Assembly (NCBI RefSeq): GCF_036226765.1 | Contig: NZ_CP109017.1 | Span: 496,001-560,000, forward strand | Direction: 5' to 3' | DNA length: 64,000 nt | DNA from: Streptomyces sp. NBC_00670 | Lineage (GTDB): Bacteria > Actinomycetota > Actinomycetes > Streptomycetales > Streptomycetaceae | Part shown: positions 28,295 through 36,532 of the stretch, piece after piece | Position numbering within the stretch: the stretch's first letter is position 1 | How the letters are laid out: the number at the start of each line of letters is the position of its first letter | Notes under the pieces: generated by a model | The model's database searches: none | What the model was told of the DNA's origin: nothing | Seen by the model: only the letters and a program-made list of their open reading frames with translations | Translations under genes and position numbers: made by a program

Positions 28295-29200
28295 TCAGTG
28301 GTGGGCGACGACGGCGACGGGGGCGGTGGCGTGGTGCATGACCGCGTGGGTGACGGCCCCGATGTGCACGCCGAACGGGCCGCGGCGGACCCGGCGGCCG
28401 ACCACGACGAGCGAGGCGTCGTGGGAGGCGTCGATCAGGTGGCTCGCGGGGCTGCCGATGCGGGACAGTTCGGTCACCTCGACATCCGGGTACTTCTCCC
28501 GCCAGGAGAGGAGCGCCTCGGTGAGTGCGCCTGCCTGCGCGCGGGCGAGGTCCTCACGGGGGTCGTAGCCGCCGGCCATGGTGTAGGCGTAGGAGGACGG
28601 CAGGTTCCAGCCCTGGACGACGGTCAGCGTGGCCACGCGTCGCTGCGCCTCCTCGAAGGCGAAGGTGAGCAGTTCCTCATCGGGGCTGCTGGTGTCCAGG
28701 CCCAGCACCACGGGCCGGAAGGCGGTGGCCGCGGACGGGATGCCGACCGGGTCCTTGAGATGCTCGTCGACCGCCTGCTCACCTGCCCGGACCAGCACCA
28801 CGGGCACGTCGGTACGGGCGACCACGGCCTGGCCGACGGATCCGACGAGGAAGCCGCCGATGCCGCTCAGCGCACGGGAGCCGAGCACGAGCAGCTCCGC
28901 CTCCCCGGCCAGGTCCGCAAGGATCTCGGCCGGATGGCCCCCGCGCTGCTCGGTGCTCACGTCGACACCGGGGTGGAGCAGTGCCAGTTCCTCGGCGGCC
29001 TGACGGGGAATCCGCTCGGTCCAGTGCTGATGCGTCTCGGCACCGAGGAGCGGCGCCTGCGCCATCGGCTCCGGCACCGGCTGCCACACGTGGACGAGCT
29101 TCACCGCCGCACCGCGCAGCGCGGCCTCACGGGCAGCCCATTGCGCCGCGGCACGGCTCTCGGGCGATCCGTCGAGTCCCACGGCGATCGTTCCGGGCAT
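28295..29200 (-). CDS. Tandem-domain universal stress protein
   Basis: The protein has 301 residues. Domain 1 starts TIAVGLDGSPESRAAAQWA and has GSRALSGIGGFLVGSVG. Domain 2 (from about 157, PVVLGLDTSSPDEELLTFAF) ends GRRVRRGPFGVHIGAVTHAVMHHATAPVAVV. Both nucleotide motifs are intact. The region WNLPSSYAYTMAGGYDPREDL in domain 2 is shared with the USP at 30875-31792 (WALPPYYYGGTLMPDL), so these two are closer to each other than to the rest. AGGAGGTGG precedes the ATG at 29200. It lies upstream of adhP on the same strand with only 69 bp between them. Confidence 0.92.
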   Translation of the reverse strand: MPGTIAVGLDGSPESRAAAQWAAREAALRGAAVKLVHVWQPVPEPMAQAPLLGAETHQHWTERIPRQAAEELALLHPGVDVSTEQRGGHPAEILADLAGEAELLVLGSRALSGIGGFLVGSVGQAVVARTDVPVVLVRAGEQAVDEHLKDPVGIPSAATAFRPVVLGLDTSSPDEELLTFAFEEAQRRVATLTVVQGWNLPSSYAYTMAGGYDPREDLARAQAGALTEALLSWREKYPDVEVTELSRIGSPASHLIDASHDASLVVVGRRVRRGPFGVHIGAVTHAVMHHATAPVAVVAHH

Positions 29201-29301
29201 GGAGCCCACCTCCTGCGTGCTGTGTCCTGTGGTTCTGCGGTCTGCGCTTGGTCGCTCTTCACTGCATTTCAAGCATTTCGGGCGACGGCTCTCCGGGGCA
29301 G

Positions 29302-29315
29302 GGGCCGATGGTCCC
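29302..29315. promoter_or_regulatory. Candidate OsdR/DevR box upstream of USP
   Basis: GGGCCGATGGTCCC matches the island palindrome at 12/14 and keeps the GGGNCNNNNGNCCC frame. It lies about 100 bp upstream of the USP start at 29200. Confidence 0.45.
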
Positions 29316-29370
29316 CGTCGGGGACCCGGTGGACCCGGTCCCGGAGGAGGACCGGGGTCCCCTCGACGGA

Positions 29371-29408
29371 CGGATGCGGTGGGCCCGTAGGAGGGCCCAC
29401 CGCATCCG
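29371..29408 (-). terminator. Strong hairpin terminator after the DoxX-like gene
   Basis: A perfect 16-bp stem, CGGATGCGGTGGGCCC paired with GGGCCCACCGCATCCG around the 6-nt loop GTAGGA, begins five bases beyond the stop codon of the DoxX-like gene. It is one of the clearest terminators in the window and would also shield the USP promoter from read-through. Confidence 0.85.
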
Positions 29409-29413
29409 GGTGT

Positions 29414-30043
29414 TCAGCGCAGCCACGCGTGGTCGCGGACGTACGGGAGCCTGGCCCACAACCGTCCCAGGCCCAGGGCGTCGCCGGCGGAGACCGCCGC
29501 GAGGGCGATGAGCACCACCGCGTAGACGAGGTGGTAATCGGCGAACGGGTTGGTCGACATGCTCGGCGCGCCGTTGGACAGGTGCTGGGCGGGTGGCCAC
29601 TCGGCCATCCACATCAGCGCCATCATCACGGTGCCCGCGAGCGCCGTCAGACGCAGCGCCACCCCGGCGATCAGGGCGAGACCGATACCGAGCAGGCCGA
29701 GCATGAACAACCAGTCCGCCCAGGCCGCTCCGGCCCAGGAGTGGAAGGTGGACTCCATCGGCCCGACGGCCACCGAGCCCAGGAATCCCTTGGTGGGCGA
29801 GCCACCGTCGATCCAGCCCTTGCCGGACGGGGTGGCGTAGCCGAGGCCGAAGGTCTTGTCGAGGAAGGCCCACAGGAAGACGAACCCCATCAGCACCCGG
29901 GTCGAGGCGAACACATAGGCCCGGACGGTGTGCGTGTCCGTGTGTGCCGACGCGGCGGACTCGGGGGCGGAGGTGGTCCGGTTCCTGCGCAGGGACGGCA
30001 GGTGGAAGCCGGCCTTCGGGTTCGTGTGCTGGTGGACGGCCAT
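29414..30043 (-). CDS. DoxX-like integral membrane protein
   Basis: The protein has 209 residues. A hydrophilic N-terminus of about 42 residues precedes four hydrophobic segments at about 45-65 (STRVLMGFVFLWAFLDKTFG), 105-125 (WLFMLGLLGIGLALIAGVAL), 128-145 (LAGTVMMALMWMAEWPP) and 165-185 (HLVYAVVLIALAAVSAG). An external loop with GYATPSGKGWIDGGSPTKGFLGS lies between the first two. This is the DoxX/DoxD layout (quinone-linked membrane subunits), with the WIDGGSPT loop typical of actinobacterial members. The exact reaction is unknown; a role in redox balance of the membrane under low oxygen fits the setting. AAGGAG precedes the ATG. The gene has its own promoter region with two candidate OsdR boxes and a strong terminator. 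Confidence 0.83.
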   Translation of the reverse strand: MAVHQHTNPKAGFHLPSLRRNRTTSAPESAASAHTDTHTVRAYVFASTRVLMGFVFLWAFLDKTFGLGYATPSGKGWIDGGSPTKGFLGSVAVGPMESTFHSWAGAAWADWLFMLGLLGIGLALIAGVALRLTALAGTVMMALMWMAEWPPAQHLSNGAPSMSTNPFADYHLVYAVVLIALAAVSAGDALGLGRLWARLPYVRDHAWLR

Positions 30044-30128
30044 GGTGGTGGCTCCTTGGGTTGCTTCGGTGACGTTCCGTTCGTTACTGACACCACTCAC
30101 TCTCCCGGCGTGTGCCGCACAGCGCAGG

Positions 30129-30186
30129 GTGCCGACCGTCCGTGGCGACGGGCTGAACGTCCCTTTCTGCGCGGGCCGTTCGGCGC
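30129..30186. promoter_or_regulatory. Pair of candidate OsdR/DevR boxes upstream of the DoxX-like gene
   Basis: GTGCCGACCGTCCG (30129-30142, 11/14) and GGGCCGTTCGGCGC (30173-30186, 12/14) are 44 bp apart, about four helical turns, and lie 85-145 bp upstream of the DoxX-like start at 30043. Confidence 0.45.
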
Positions 30187-30458
30187 TTCCGGCCGTCAGG
30201 GCCCCCAGGACGGAACGAGGAACGGCCCGTCCGTAATGCGGGGGGAGGGAGTCCAGCGGCGTACTTCGGAGGGGCGCGGAGCCGGCAGCGGCCGAAAGGG
30301 CCTGGCAGCACCCGCCGGATCCGTGGGCGACCGACCGGTTGCCGCGCACGACGTGGGCGGCCGAGTCCCGGAACCGCTCGGACACGAGGAGGGTGGCCGG
30401 GAGTCGCTGGAGGGCGGACGGCCCGTGTCCGTCGTCGCCGGGTCTCGGCCCCGACCCG

Positions 30459-30838
30459 GCTGCGGTGGGGCCGCAGTACGCCCTGGACCGGTTGCCGATG
30501 CGGGACTTCGCGGTGCACGGCGGCCGGCGGTACTGCCTGCCCGCCCCTGCGAAACGCATCCGGCGCTCGCGCTGTTGCGCACCGCGCACGACCAGCGTGC
30601 GGACCGGCTGTGCGCCGGGCAGGCGTGGGAGCGGGTCCTGCTGGTGGCGACCGCGCGGGGTACGCACGTCGCCGCTGCACCAGGCGCTGGAGTGGACCGA
30701 CCTGTGCGGCGACCTTCACCGGGTTCCGGACGAGGGCCGCCGGGGGCACCCGCGGAGGGTGATCCGCCTCGGCCACGGCCCCGAGGGGCCCTCTCACCAC
30801 GTCGCGGCGCCGCCGAGATCATCGACCTCGGCGGCTGA
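30459..30838 (+). pseudogene. Relic of an Acg-type nitroreductase (Rv2032/Rv3131 family), C-terminal part
   Basis: In the 831-bp space between the DoxX-like gene and the next USP, pieces of one protein can be read on the plus strand by switching frames. They are PQYALDRLPMRDFAVHGG (near 30470-30525), then HPALALLRTAHDQRADRLCAGQAWERVLLVATARG (near 30560-30660), then RTSPLHQALEWTDLCGDL and RRVIRLGHGPEGP (near 30665-30790), and finally GAAEIIDLGG to the stop. This order is the C-terminal half of the FMN-dependent nitroreductase-like Acg family, a regular DosR-regulon member. At least three frameshifts are needed and no N-terminal half is recognisable, so it is a dead gene. The upstream 270 bp show nothing else that I can identify. 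Confidence 0.72.
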
Positions 30839-30874
30839 CGGCCCGCGCCCCGGCTCGTGCCCATCGTGCTCTTG

Positions 30875-31792
30875 TCAGTCGTGCGGGACGACCGCCACCG
30901 GGGACGCGGCGTGGTGCAGCAGAGCCTGGGTGACCGGACCGATGTGCGTCCCGACGGCTGCCCGGCGGATCCGCCGGCCGACGACCACCAGTGCCGCGTC
31001 GTGGGAGGCGTCGACCAGGTGGTGGCCCGCGCCGCCGACGGTGACCTGGGTGGTCACCTCCAAGGCGGGGAACCTCTCCCGCCACGGCCGCAGCACGTCG
31101 GCCACTTCGCTCCGTACCTGCGTGGCCATGCCCTTGTTCAGGTCGGGCATGAGCGTGCCGCCGTAGTAGTAGGGCGGCAGCGCCCAGCCGTGGACGACCC
31201 GCAGCCGTGCCGCGTGCCGGGAGGCCTCGTCGAACGCGAAGCCGATCACCGCGTCGCAGGGCTGGTGCAGGTCGAGGCCGAGGACGACATCGCGGTGGTC
31301 GGCCGTCGGCCGGTCACCAGGGGGTTGGTCCGCCGGCTGTTCCGTCTCGTCGGGTTCGGGGGCCCGCACGAGGACCACGGGCCGCTCGGTGCCGGCGAGG
31401 ACCGCGAGGGAGACGGAGCCGAGAAGGAACCCGGTGACCCTGCCGAGGCCCCGGGAGCCCAGGACCAGTAGTTGGGCATCCTCTGCGGCCTGCAGCAGGG
31501 CGGGGACGGGCAGTCCGGGGATCTCGTCGTCGAGGACGCGCAGACCGGGGTGACGGCGGGTGATCCGCGTCCGAGCCTCGTCCAGGAGCCGTTGCGCGTA
31601 GGCGCGTCGGAGATCCCGGGGCGGTGTCGGTGCGCCGAGTGCGCCCGTTGGCGCGTAGGCGGGCATCTGCCAGTCGGAGGCGCTCACCAGGCGCAGGGGC
31701 AGATCACGCAGGAGCGCCTCCCCGGCGGCCCAGTCCGCGGCGGCCAGGCTCTCCGGCGAGCCGTCGAGTCCGACGGTGAGGGTGCGGGTCAT
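30875..31792 (-). CDS. Tandem-domain universal stress protein
   Basis: The protein has 305 residues. Domain 1 starts LTVGLDGSPESLAAADWAAG and has GSRGLGRVTGFLLGSVS. An acidic, proline-rich linker (APEPDETEQPADQPPGDRP) leads to domain 2, which begins VVLGLDLHQPCDAVIGFAF and ends GRRIRRAAVGTHIGPVTQALLHHAASPVAVVP. Both ATP motifs are complete. The ribosome site AAGGAGG before the ATG at 31792 is among the best in the window, suggesting high expression when induced. It has a candidate OsdR box about 55 bp upstream and lies downstream of GAPDH, separated by a terminator. Confidence 0.92.
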   Translation of the reverse strand: MTRTLTVGLDGSPESLAAADWAAGEALLRDLPLRLVSASDWQMPAYAPTGALGAPTPPRDLRRAYAQRLLDEARTRITRRHPGLRVLDDEIPGLPVPALLQAAEDAQLLVLGSRGLGRVTGFLLGSVSLAVLAGTERPVVLVRAPEPDETEQPADQPPGDRPTADHRDVVLGLDLHQPCDAVIGFAFDEASRHAARLRVVHGWALPPYYYGGTLMPDLNKGMATQVRSEVADVLRPWRERFPALEVTTQVTVGGAGHHLVDASHDAALVVVGRRIRRAAVGTHIGPVTQALLHHAASPVAVVPHD

Positions 31793-31846
31793 GAGGTACC
31801 TCCTTCGGGATGCTTCGAGTTTCCGCTCCGCGCGGCTGCGGCGGCA

Positions 31847-31860
31847 GGGCCACTGGTCCT
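31847..31860. promoter_or_regulatory. Candidate DevR-like box upstream of USP
   Basis: GGGCCACTGGTCCT fits GGGNCNNNNGNCCC at all but the last defined base and looks more like the mycobacterial DevR box (GGGACT..AGTCCC type) than like the CCGAYCGG form. It sits 55-68 bp upstream of the USP start. Confidence 0.4.
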
Positions 31861-31913
31861 GATTCGGCAGCCGACGGTCCTGTGCGGCGAGGGCGGTCAC
31901 CGGCGCGGAGGCC

Positions 31914-31937
31914 GGGCCCCGGCGGGCGCCGGGGCCC
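31914..31937 (-). terminator. Hairpin terminator after GAPDH
   Basis: GGGCCCCGGC and GCCGGGGCCC form a perfect 10-bp GC-only stem with the 4-nt loop GGGC, starting 14 bp beyond the GAPDH stop on the minus strand. Confidence 0.7.
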
Positions 31938-31951
31938 TGGTACCGCGGTGT

Positions 31952-32980
31952 TCAGCCGCGCGGGAGCCGGTCGGCGACGTACTCGGTGAGGTCGAGCAGG
32001 CGGTTGGTGTAGCCCCACTCGTTGTCGTACCAGGCGAAGACCTTCACCAGTTCGCCGTGCACCTGCGTCAGCGGGGCGTCCAGTACGCACGAGGCGGCGT
32101 CGCCGACGACATCGCGCGAGACGATCGGGGCGTCCGAGACGCGCAGGATTCCCTTGAGCGGACCGTCCGCCGCCTCGCGGAAGGCCGCGTTGATCTCCTG
32201 GGCGCTCGTGGGGCGCCGCAGGGTCAGGCTCAGGTCGGTCAGTGAACCGTCCTCGACGGGAACGCGTACGGCGATGCCGTCCAGGGTTCCGGCCAGTCGG
32301 GGCAGCACCAGCCCGACGGCGCGGGCGGCACCGGTGCTGGTGGGGATGATGTTGACGGCGGCGCTGCGGCCCCGGCGCAGGTCCTTGTGCGGCCCGTCCA
32401 GGACCACTTGGTCGTTGGTGTATCCGTGAATGGTGGTCATGAGGCCCCTGACCAGACCGAAGTTCTCGTCGATCACCTTGACGACGGGAGCCACGCAGTT
32501 GGTGGTGCAGGAGGCGTTGGACACCACGTGGTGGCGGCCGGCGTCGTAGGTGCCCTCGTTGACACCCATGACCACGGTGGCGTCCACGTCCTTCCCCGGC
32601 ACCGACAGCAGTACCTTGCGGGCCCCGGCCGTCAGATGCCGGCCGGCCTGTTCGCGGGTGCGGAAGCGGCCTGTCGCCTCGATGACGATGTCCACCCCGA
32701 GGTCGTCCCAGGCCAGTTCGGCGGGGTCGCGCTCGGCACTCACGGTGACGCGGTGGCCGTCCACGGTCAGGGACGTCCCGTCGTGCTCGACGGTACGGTT
32801 CAGCCGTCCGTACGTGGAGTCGTAGGCCAGCAGGTGCGCCAGCGTCTGCGCAGAGGTGAGGTCGTTGACCGCCACCAGGTCCACGGGAGTTCCGGTGCCT
32901 GCCTCCGCCCGCTCCAGCACACAGCGCAGGTAGTTGCGTCCGATCCGGCCGAAGCCGTTGATGCCCACGCGCACGCTCAT
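31952..32980 (-). CDS. gap: Glyceraldehyde-3-phosphate dehydrogenase (island copy)
   Basis: The protein has 342 residues. The NAD-binding start is VRVGINGFGRIGRNYLRC, the catalytic cysteine is Cys158 in SNASCTTNCVAPV, and WYDNEWGYTNR closes the catalytic domain. It oxidises glyceraldehyde 3-phosphate with phosphate and NAD+ in glycolysis. A Streptomyces genome normally has a housekeeping gap next to pgk and tpi; this copy stands alone in the dormancy island, so it is probably the form used under oxygen limitation. No pgk or tpi is nearby. GGGAGG precedes the ATG, and a candidate box lies about 100 bp upstream. Confidence 0.95.
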   Translation of the reverse strand: MSVRVGINGFGRIGRNYLRCVLERAEAGTGTPVDLVAVNDLTSAQTLAHLLAYDSTYGRLNRTVEHDGTSLTVDGHRVTVSAERDPAELAWDDLGVDIVIEATGRFRTREQAGRHLTAGARKVLLSVPGKDVDATVVMGVNEGTYDAGRHHVVSNASCTTNCVAPVVKVIDENFGLVRGLMTTIHGYTNDQVVLDGPHKDLRRGRSAAVNIIPTSTGAARAVGLVLPRLAGTLDGIAVRVPVEDGSLTDLSLTLRRPTSAQEINAAFREAADGPLKGILRVSDAPIVSRDVVGDAASCVLDAPLTQVHGELVKVFAWYDNEWGYTNRLLDLTEYVADRLPRG

Positions 32981-33074
32981 GTCCCTCGCCCTCCCGGGGT
33001 GTCCGCCGTTGTCCGTGCGTCCAGACTGCGGGCATCGAGGCGGCCGGGGCTTGGGTCGTACGGTGCTGACCGGA

Positions 33075-33088
33075 GGGACGTTCGCCCC
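33075..33088. promoter_or_regulatory. Candidate OsdR/DevR box upstream of GAPDH
   Basis: GGGACGTTCGCCCC fits GGGNCGNNCGNCCC exactly and the island palindrome at 11/14. It lies 95-108 bp upstream of the GAPDH start, between the gap and osdR-like genes. Confidence 0.4.
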
Positions 33089-33129
33089 TGCCGGCCGGCC
33101 CGCGCCACCGCGCGGACGGCGTCCGGCGG

Positions 33130-33822
33130 TCAGTGGCCTCGCTGTCGCTGCCGGTCCTGTGCCTGGGTGGCGATGACGGCGGCCTGGACCCTTCGTTCGA
33201 CGCCGAGCTTGGCGAGCAGGCGGGAGATGTGGTTCTTCACCGTCTTCTCGGCGAGGTAGAGCCGCTGCCCGATCTGGCGGTTCGTCAATCCCTCGCCGAT
33301 GAGGGCCAGAATCTCCCGCTCCCGCGGGGTCAGCCCCGGCAGCCCCTCGTCTTCCTCGTCCTGCTCCTGGCCTCCGCGCAGCCGCGTCAGCAGCCTCGTG
33401 GTGGCGTTGGCGTCCAGCAGGGACTGGCCCGCGGCCACCGTACGCACGGCCGAGACGAGGTCGGAGCCCTGGATCTGCTTCAGCACGTATCCGGAGGCGC
33501 CCGCCATGATCGAGTCCAGCAGCGCCTCCTCGTCGTCGAACGAGGTCAGCATCAGACAGGCCAGTTCGGGCATGTTCGAGCGCAGTTCGCGGCACACGCT
33601 GACGCCGTCGCCGTCCGGCAGACGGACGTCGAGCACCGCGACGTGCGGGCGCAGCGCGGGTCCCCTGACCAGTGCCTGCTCGGCCGTGGCAGCCTCACCG
33701 ACCACGCTGATGTCCGGTTCGTCGCTCAGCAGGTCGTGCACCCCTCGCCGTACGACCTCGTGGTCGTCCAGCAGGAAGACCCGGATGGGATCGCCGGTTC
33801 CGGGCCGCTCGCTGTCCGCCAT
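33130..33822 (-). CDS. osdR: DevR/DosR/OsdR-type NarL-family response regulator
   Basis: The protein has 230 residues. The receiver domain has the acidic pair in [13 protein letters not shown], the phospho-acceptor Asp65 in [13 protein letters not shown], the switch threonine/serine in [11 protein letters not shown] and the lysine in [23 protein letters not shown] linker leads to a LuxR-type helix-turn-helix ([43 protein letters not shown]). [18 protein letters not shown] and [11 protein letters not shown] are hallmarks of the DevR/OsdR group. It should bind the GGGCC-type palindromes found across the island. AAGGAG precedes ATG 33822. No kinase gene is adjacent; the only DevS-like kinase in the window lies 18 kb away and lacks its N box, so its partner may be elsewhere in the genome. 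Confidence 0.9.
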   Translation of the reverse strand: MADSERPGTGDPIRVFLLDDHEVVRRGVHDLLSDEPDISVVGEAATAEQALVRGPALRPHVAVLDVRLPDGDGVSVCRELRSNMPELACLMLTSFDDEEALLDSIMAGASGYVLKQIQGSDLVSAVRTVAAGQSLLDANATTRLLTRLRGGQEQDEEDEGLPGLTPREREILALIGEGLTNRQIGQRLYLAEKTVKNHISRLLAKLGVERRVQAAVIATQAQDRQRQRGH

Positions 33823-34077
33823 GGCATGCTCCTTGTCCCGTGTGTGCGCCGGTGTCCGTTCCGGGCCCGGCCCGCCTGTCCTTCGGTCTCCGCCGCAGGG
33901 GCCGACGGGCACGAGGGCCTCGGCCCTGGCATCCTCGCGCATCCCCGCTGCCGACGGCTACCAGGAGGAAGACGGAGCGGCCGGCTACTGCGGGCTTCAC
34001 TTCGGCCACCCTCGCGGATCGGTACCGGACGACGACCGCGCTGCCGTGGGCCGGCTCCTGTCGCCGTGGTATTCATC

Positions 34078-36408
34078 TCACGGAGCCAGGGAGAAGTAGT
34101 TCTCCTCTTCCTGGGTGAAATGCAGGCGCAGCACGGTGCTGAGGCCGTAGAGGCAGGAGCGCAGGTCGTCCAGCTGTTCCGGAGTCAGTCCGCCGTTGGC
34201 GCGGGCGAGTTCCACGTGGGTGGCGATGCGGTGGGACAAGCGCTCGATCTCTACATGGGCGCGGCTCATGGTGGCGGTGGCCTCGGGACCGCCGAGGGTT
34301 GAGGCGAGGGCCGGATAGAGCTGGTGTTCTTCGGCGTACTCGTGCGGCAGGAGCCGCTCGGTGAGCAGCCGGTGCGCCTCCTCTACGCCGGCGAGGGCCG
34401 TCGGATCGGGTGCGTCGGAGAGACGGTCGGCGGCGGCGCGCACCGATTGCAGGACGTCCTGCAGATCGTCGTGCTCGGCGGCGAAGCGGTGGATGAGTGC
34501 CTCGGTGCCGGGTGTGAGCGCCGGCCGCTCGGAGCGGTCGGCACGTACGGCCCGCAGGGCATTGAGAATGACGGCGACGTCGATGCCCTCCTGGAGCAGG
34601 GCGCCCGCGGCGGGCGGGATCAGACCGAAGGCGGCCCCGGCCATGGCGACCAGCGACAGCGACATGCCGCCCAGAGCGCTCTGCACGGCGATGCGCCGCG
34701 AGCGCTGGGCGATGGCGACGGCGTCGGCCAGGCGGTCGACGCGGTCGGTGGTGAGCACGACGTCCGCGGCCTCGGAGGAGGCCGTGGAACCACGGGCGCC
34801 CATGGCGACACCTACGTCCGCGGCAGCCAGGGCGGGTGCGTCGTTGACGCCGTCCCCCACCATGACCGTGACCGCGCGTTCGCGTTCGGAGCGCACGACC
34901 CCGACCTTGTCGGCGGGACCGAGTTCGGCGCGCACGCCGTCGAGCCCCAGAACGGCCGCGGCCTCCTGGGCGGGGGCCTCTCGGTCGCCCGTCAGCATCA
35001 GCAGTCGCTGAATACCTGCCGCCCGCAGTCGGCGCAGGGCGAGGGGAGCGTCATGACGCAGGGGATCACGCAGGAGGACGGCGCCGGTCAGATGCTCGTC
35101 GACAACGAGCCATGCGACGGTCGCCCCGTCGAGAAGGGCGCGGTGGTCCACCGCTCTCGCCCAAGACGAGCCGGCCCGGGCCGGAATGACGCGGCCTACG
35201 AAGACCCGGTGACCGTCGACGGTGCCGCTGATTCCCCGACCGGGCTCCTCGGTCACGTCCGCCGGCACCGACAGATTCAGTTCGCGCTCCCGCGCGGCGT
35301 CCACGAGGGCACGGGCCAGCACGTGGGGGGAATACTGGTCCAGTGAAGCCGCCGTCCGGAGAACCTGCGCCGGGACCTGACCGGGGGCGGCTGCGACGTC
35401 CAGCACGCTCGGACGGCCTCGGGTCAGGGTTCCTGTCTTGTCCAGCAGTACGGTGCGGGCCCGGCCGAGATTCTCCAAGGCGCCGCCGTCGCGGACGACC
35501 ACGCCGCGGCGGGAGGCACGGGAGAGGCCGGAGACGACGGCGACCGGCGCCGCCAGCAGCAGCGGGCACGGGGTGGCGACCACGAGAACGGCGACCGCGC
35601 GCACCGCGGAGCCGCTGACCAGCCATGCCAGTGCCGCCACGACGAGGGTCAGCGGCAGGAACCAGGCGGCGTACTGGTCTGCCAGCCGCACGAGGGGCGC
35701 GGACTCCGCACCGGCCTGCTGCGCGAGCCGCACGATCCCGGCATAGGTGCTGTCCTGCTCGGTGGCGGTGGCACGCAGTTCGAAGGCGCCGCCGGCGTTG
35801 ACCACGCCGCTGCGGACCCCGTCGCCACGGCGCCGCGCGATCTGAAGAGATTCACCCGTGAGCACCGACTCGTCGAGGACAGCTTCGGCACTCTCCACGC
35901 GGCCGTCGACCGGCACGGTCTCACCGGGACCGACGACCAGCAGGTCTCCGACGACGACGTCTTCCAGCGGCACCGTGGCCACCTCGCCGGCGGTTCGGCG
36001 GCGTGCCGAGCGCGGGGCGTGGGTCAGGAGGGCGTGCAGATCGTGGGAGGCGCGCCGTTGGGCGGCCTCCTCCAGGGTGCGGCCCGTGGCGAGCATGAGC
36101 GCGATCAAGGCGCCGGCCAGGAATTCGCCGATGGCCAGGGTGCCGCCCAGGGCGAGTACGGCGATCAGGTCGACGCCCGCACGCCCGTGTCGCAACGCGG
36201 CCAGGACCCACACCACTGCGGGGACGATGGCGGCCGCGGTACCCAGCTCCCAGAGGACGTCGGCGACGCCGACGGCGCCCAGAAGCCAGGACGTGAGGCC
36301 CACGACGAGAGCCGTGGCCGTCACGGCGAGGAGGGCAGGCTCGAGCCGGGGAGACGCGAGTGCCGATGCCGAGCGGCGCAGTCGTGCGACGACAAGGGAA
36401 CGGTTCAT
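34078..36408 (-). CDS. Heavy-metal P-type ATPase with C-terminal hemerythrin domain
   Basis: The protein has 776 residues. Transmembrane pairs occur at about 24-70 and 76-107, the actuator domain has LTGESLQI, and the ion-binding helix has TPCPLLLAAP (279-288). The phosphorylated Asp323 is in DKTGTLT, and MVGDGVNDAPALAAADVG is present, all as in P1B ATPases. No N-terminal HMA domain is present. The last 145 residues form a hemerythrin-like HHE domain (ALIHRFAAEHDDLQDVL, LLPHEYAEEHQLYPAL, MSRAHVEIERLSHRI, LHFTQEEENYFSLAP) able to hold a di-iron, oxygen-sensing centre. Transport may therefore be gated by oxygen or iron; this is inference. The cargo is probably a soft or transition metal. ATG 36408 follows GAGG by five bases. 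A very long hairpin lies 58 bp upstream. Confidence 0.9.
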   Translation of the reverse strand: MNRSLVVARLRRSASALASPRLEPALLAVTATALVVGLTSWLLGAVGVADVLWELGTAAAIVPAVVWVLAALRHGRAGVDLIAVLALGGTLAIGEFLAGALIALMLATGRTLEEAAQRRASHDLHALLTHAPRSARRRTAGEVATVPLEDVVVGDLLVVGPGETVPVDGRVESAEAVLDESVLTGESLQIARRRGDGVRSGVVNAGGAFELRATATEQDSTYAGIVRLAQQAGAESAPLVRLADQYAAWFLPLTLVVAALAWLVSGSAVRAVAVLVVATPCPLLLAAPVAVVSGLSRASRRGVVVRDGGALENLGRARTVLLDKTGTLTRGRPSVLDVAAAPGQVPAQVLRTAASLDQYSPHVLARALVDAARERELNLSVPADVTEEPGRGISGTVDGHRVFVGRVIPARAGSSWARAVDHRALLDGATVAWLVVDEHLTGAVLLRDPLRHDAPLALRRLRAAGIQRLLMLTGDREAPAQEAAAVLGLDGVRAELGPADKVGVVRSERERAVTVMVGDGVNDAPALAAADVGVAMGARGSTASSEAADVVLTTDRVDRLADAVAIAQRSRRIAVQSALGGMSLSLVAMAGAAFGLIPPAAGALLQEGIDVAVILNALRAVRADRSERPALTPGTEALIHRFAAEHDDLQDVLQSVRAAADRLSDAPDPTALAGVEEAHRLLTERLLPHEYAEEHQLYPALASTLGGPEATATMSRAHVEIERLSHRIATHVELARANGGLTPEQLDDLRSCLYGLSTVLRLHFTQEEENYFSLAP

Positions 36409-36465
36409 GGGCACCTCGGTTCGTGCGTGGCGGCATGAAGCCGCCGTTTCCATCGAAACACGGTG

Positions 36466-36532
36466 CGCCGGACCATGGGCAGAGCCGTCCGGCCCACCCA
36501 CCGGGCCGGACGGCTCTGCCCATGGTCCGGCG
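36466..36532. repeat. 30-bp perfect inverted repeat (67-nt hairpin)
   Basis: Two 30-base arms, 36466-36495 and 36503-36532, are exact reverse complements around the 7-nt loop ACCCACC. The left arm begins CGCCGGACCATGGGC. The stem is far longer than any terminator here. It lies 58 bp upstream of the metal ATPase start, within its probable leader or promoter. Possible roles are a terminator or attenuator, the end of a lost small mobile element (MITE-like), or a protein-binding palindrome. Confidence 0.85.

Noticed and set aside
26714..30838. 1374-codon plus-strand open frame
   Set aside because: It runs antisense through USP, adhP and DoxX-like genes. Only its last 60 or so codons have meaning, as part of the nitroreductase relic.
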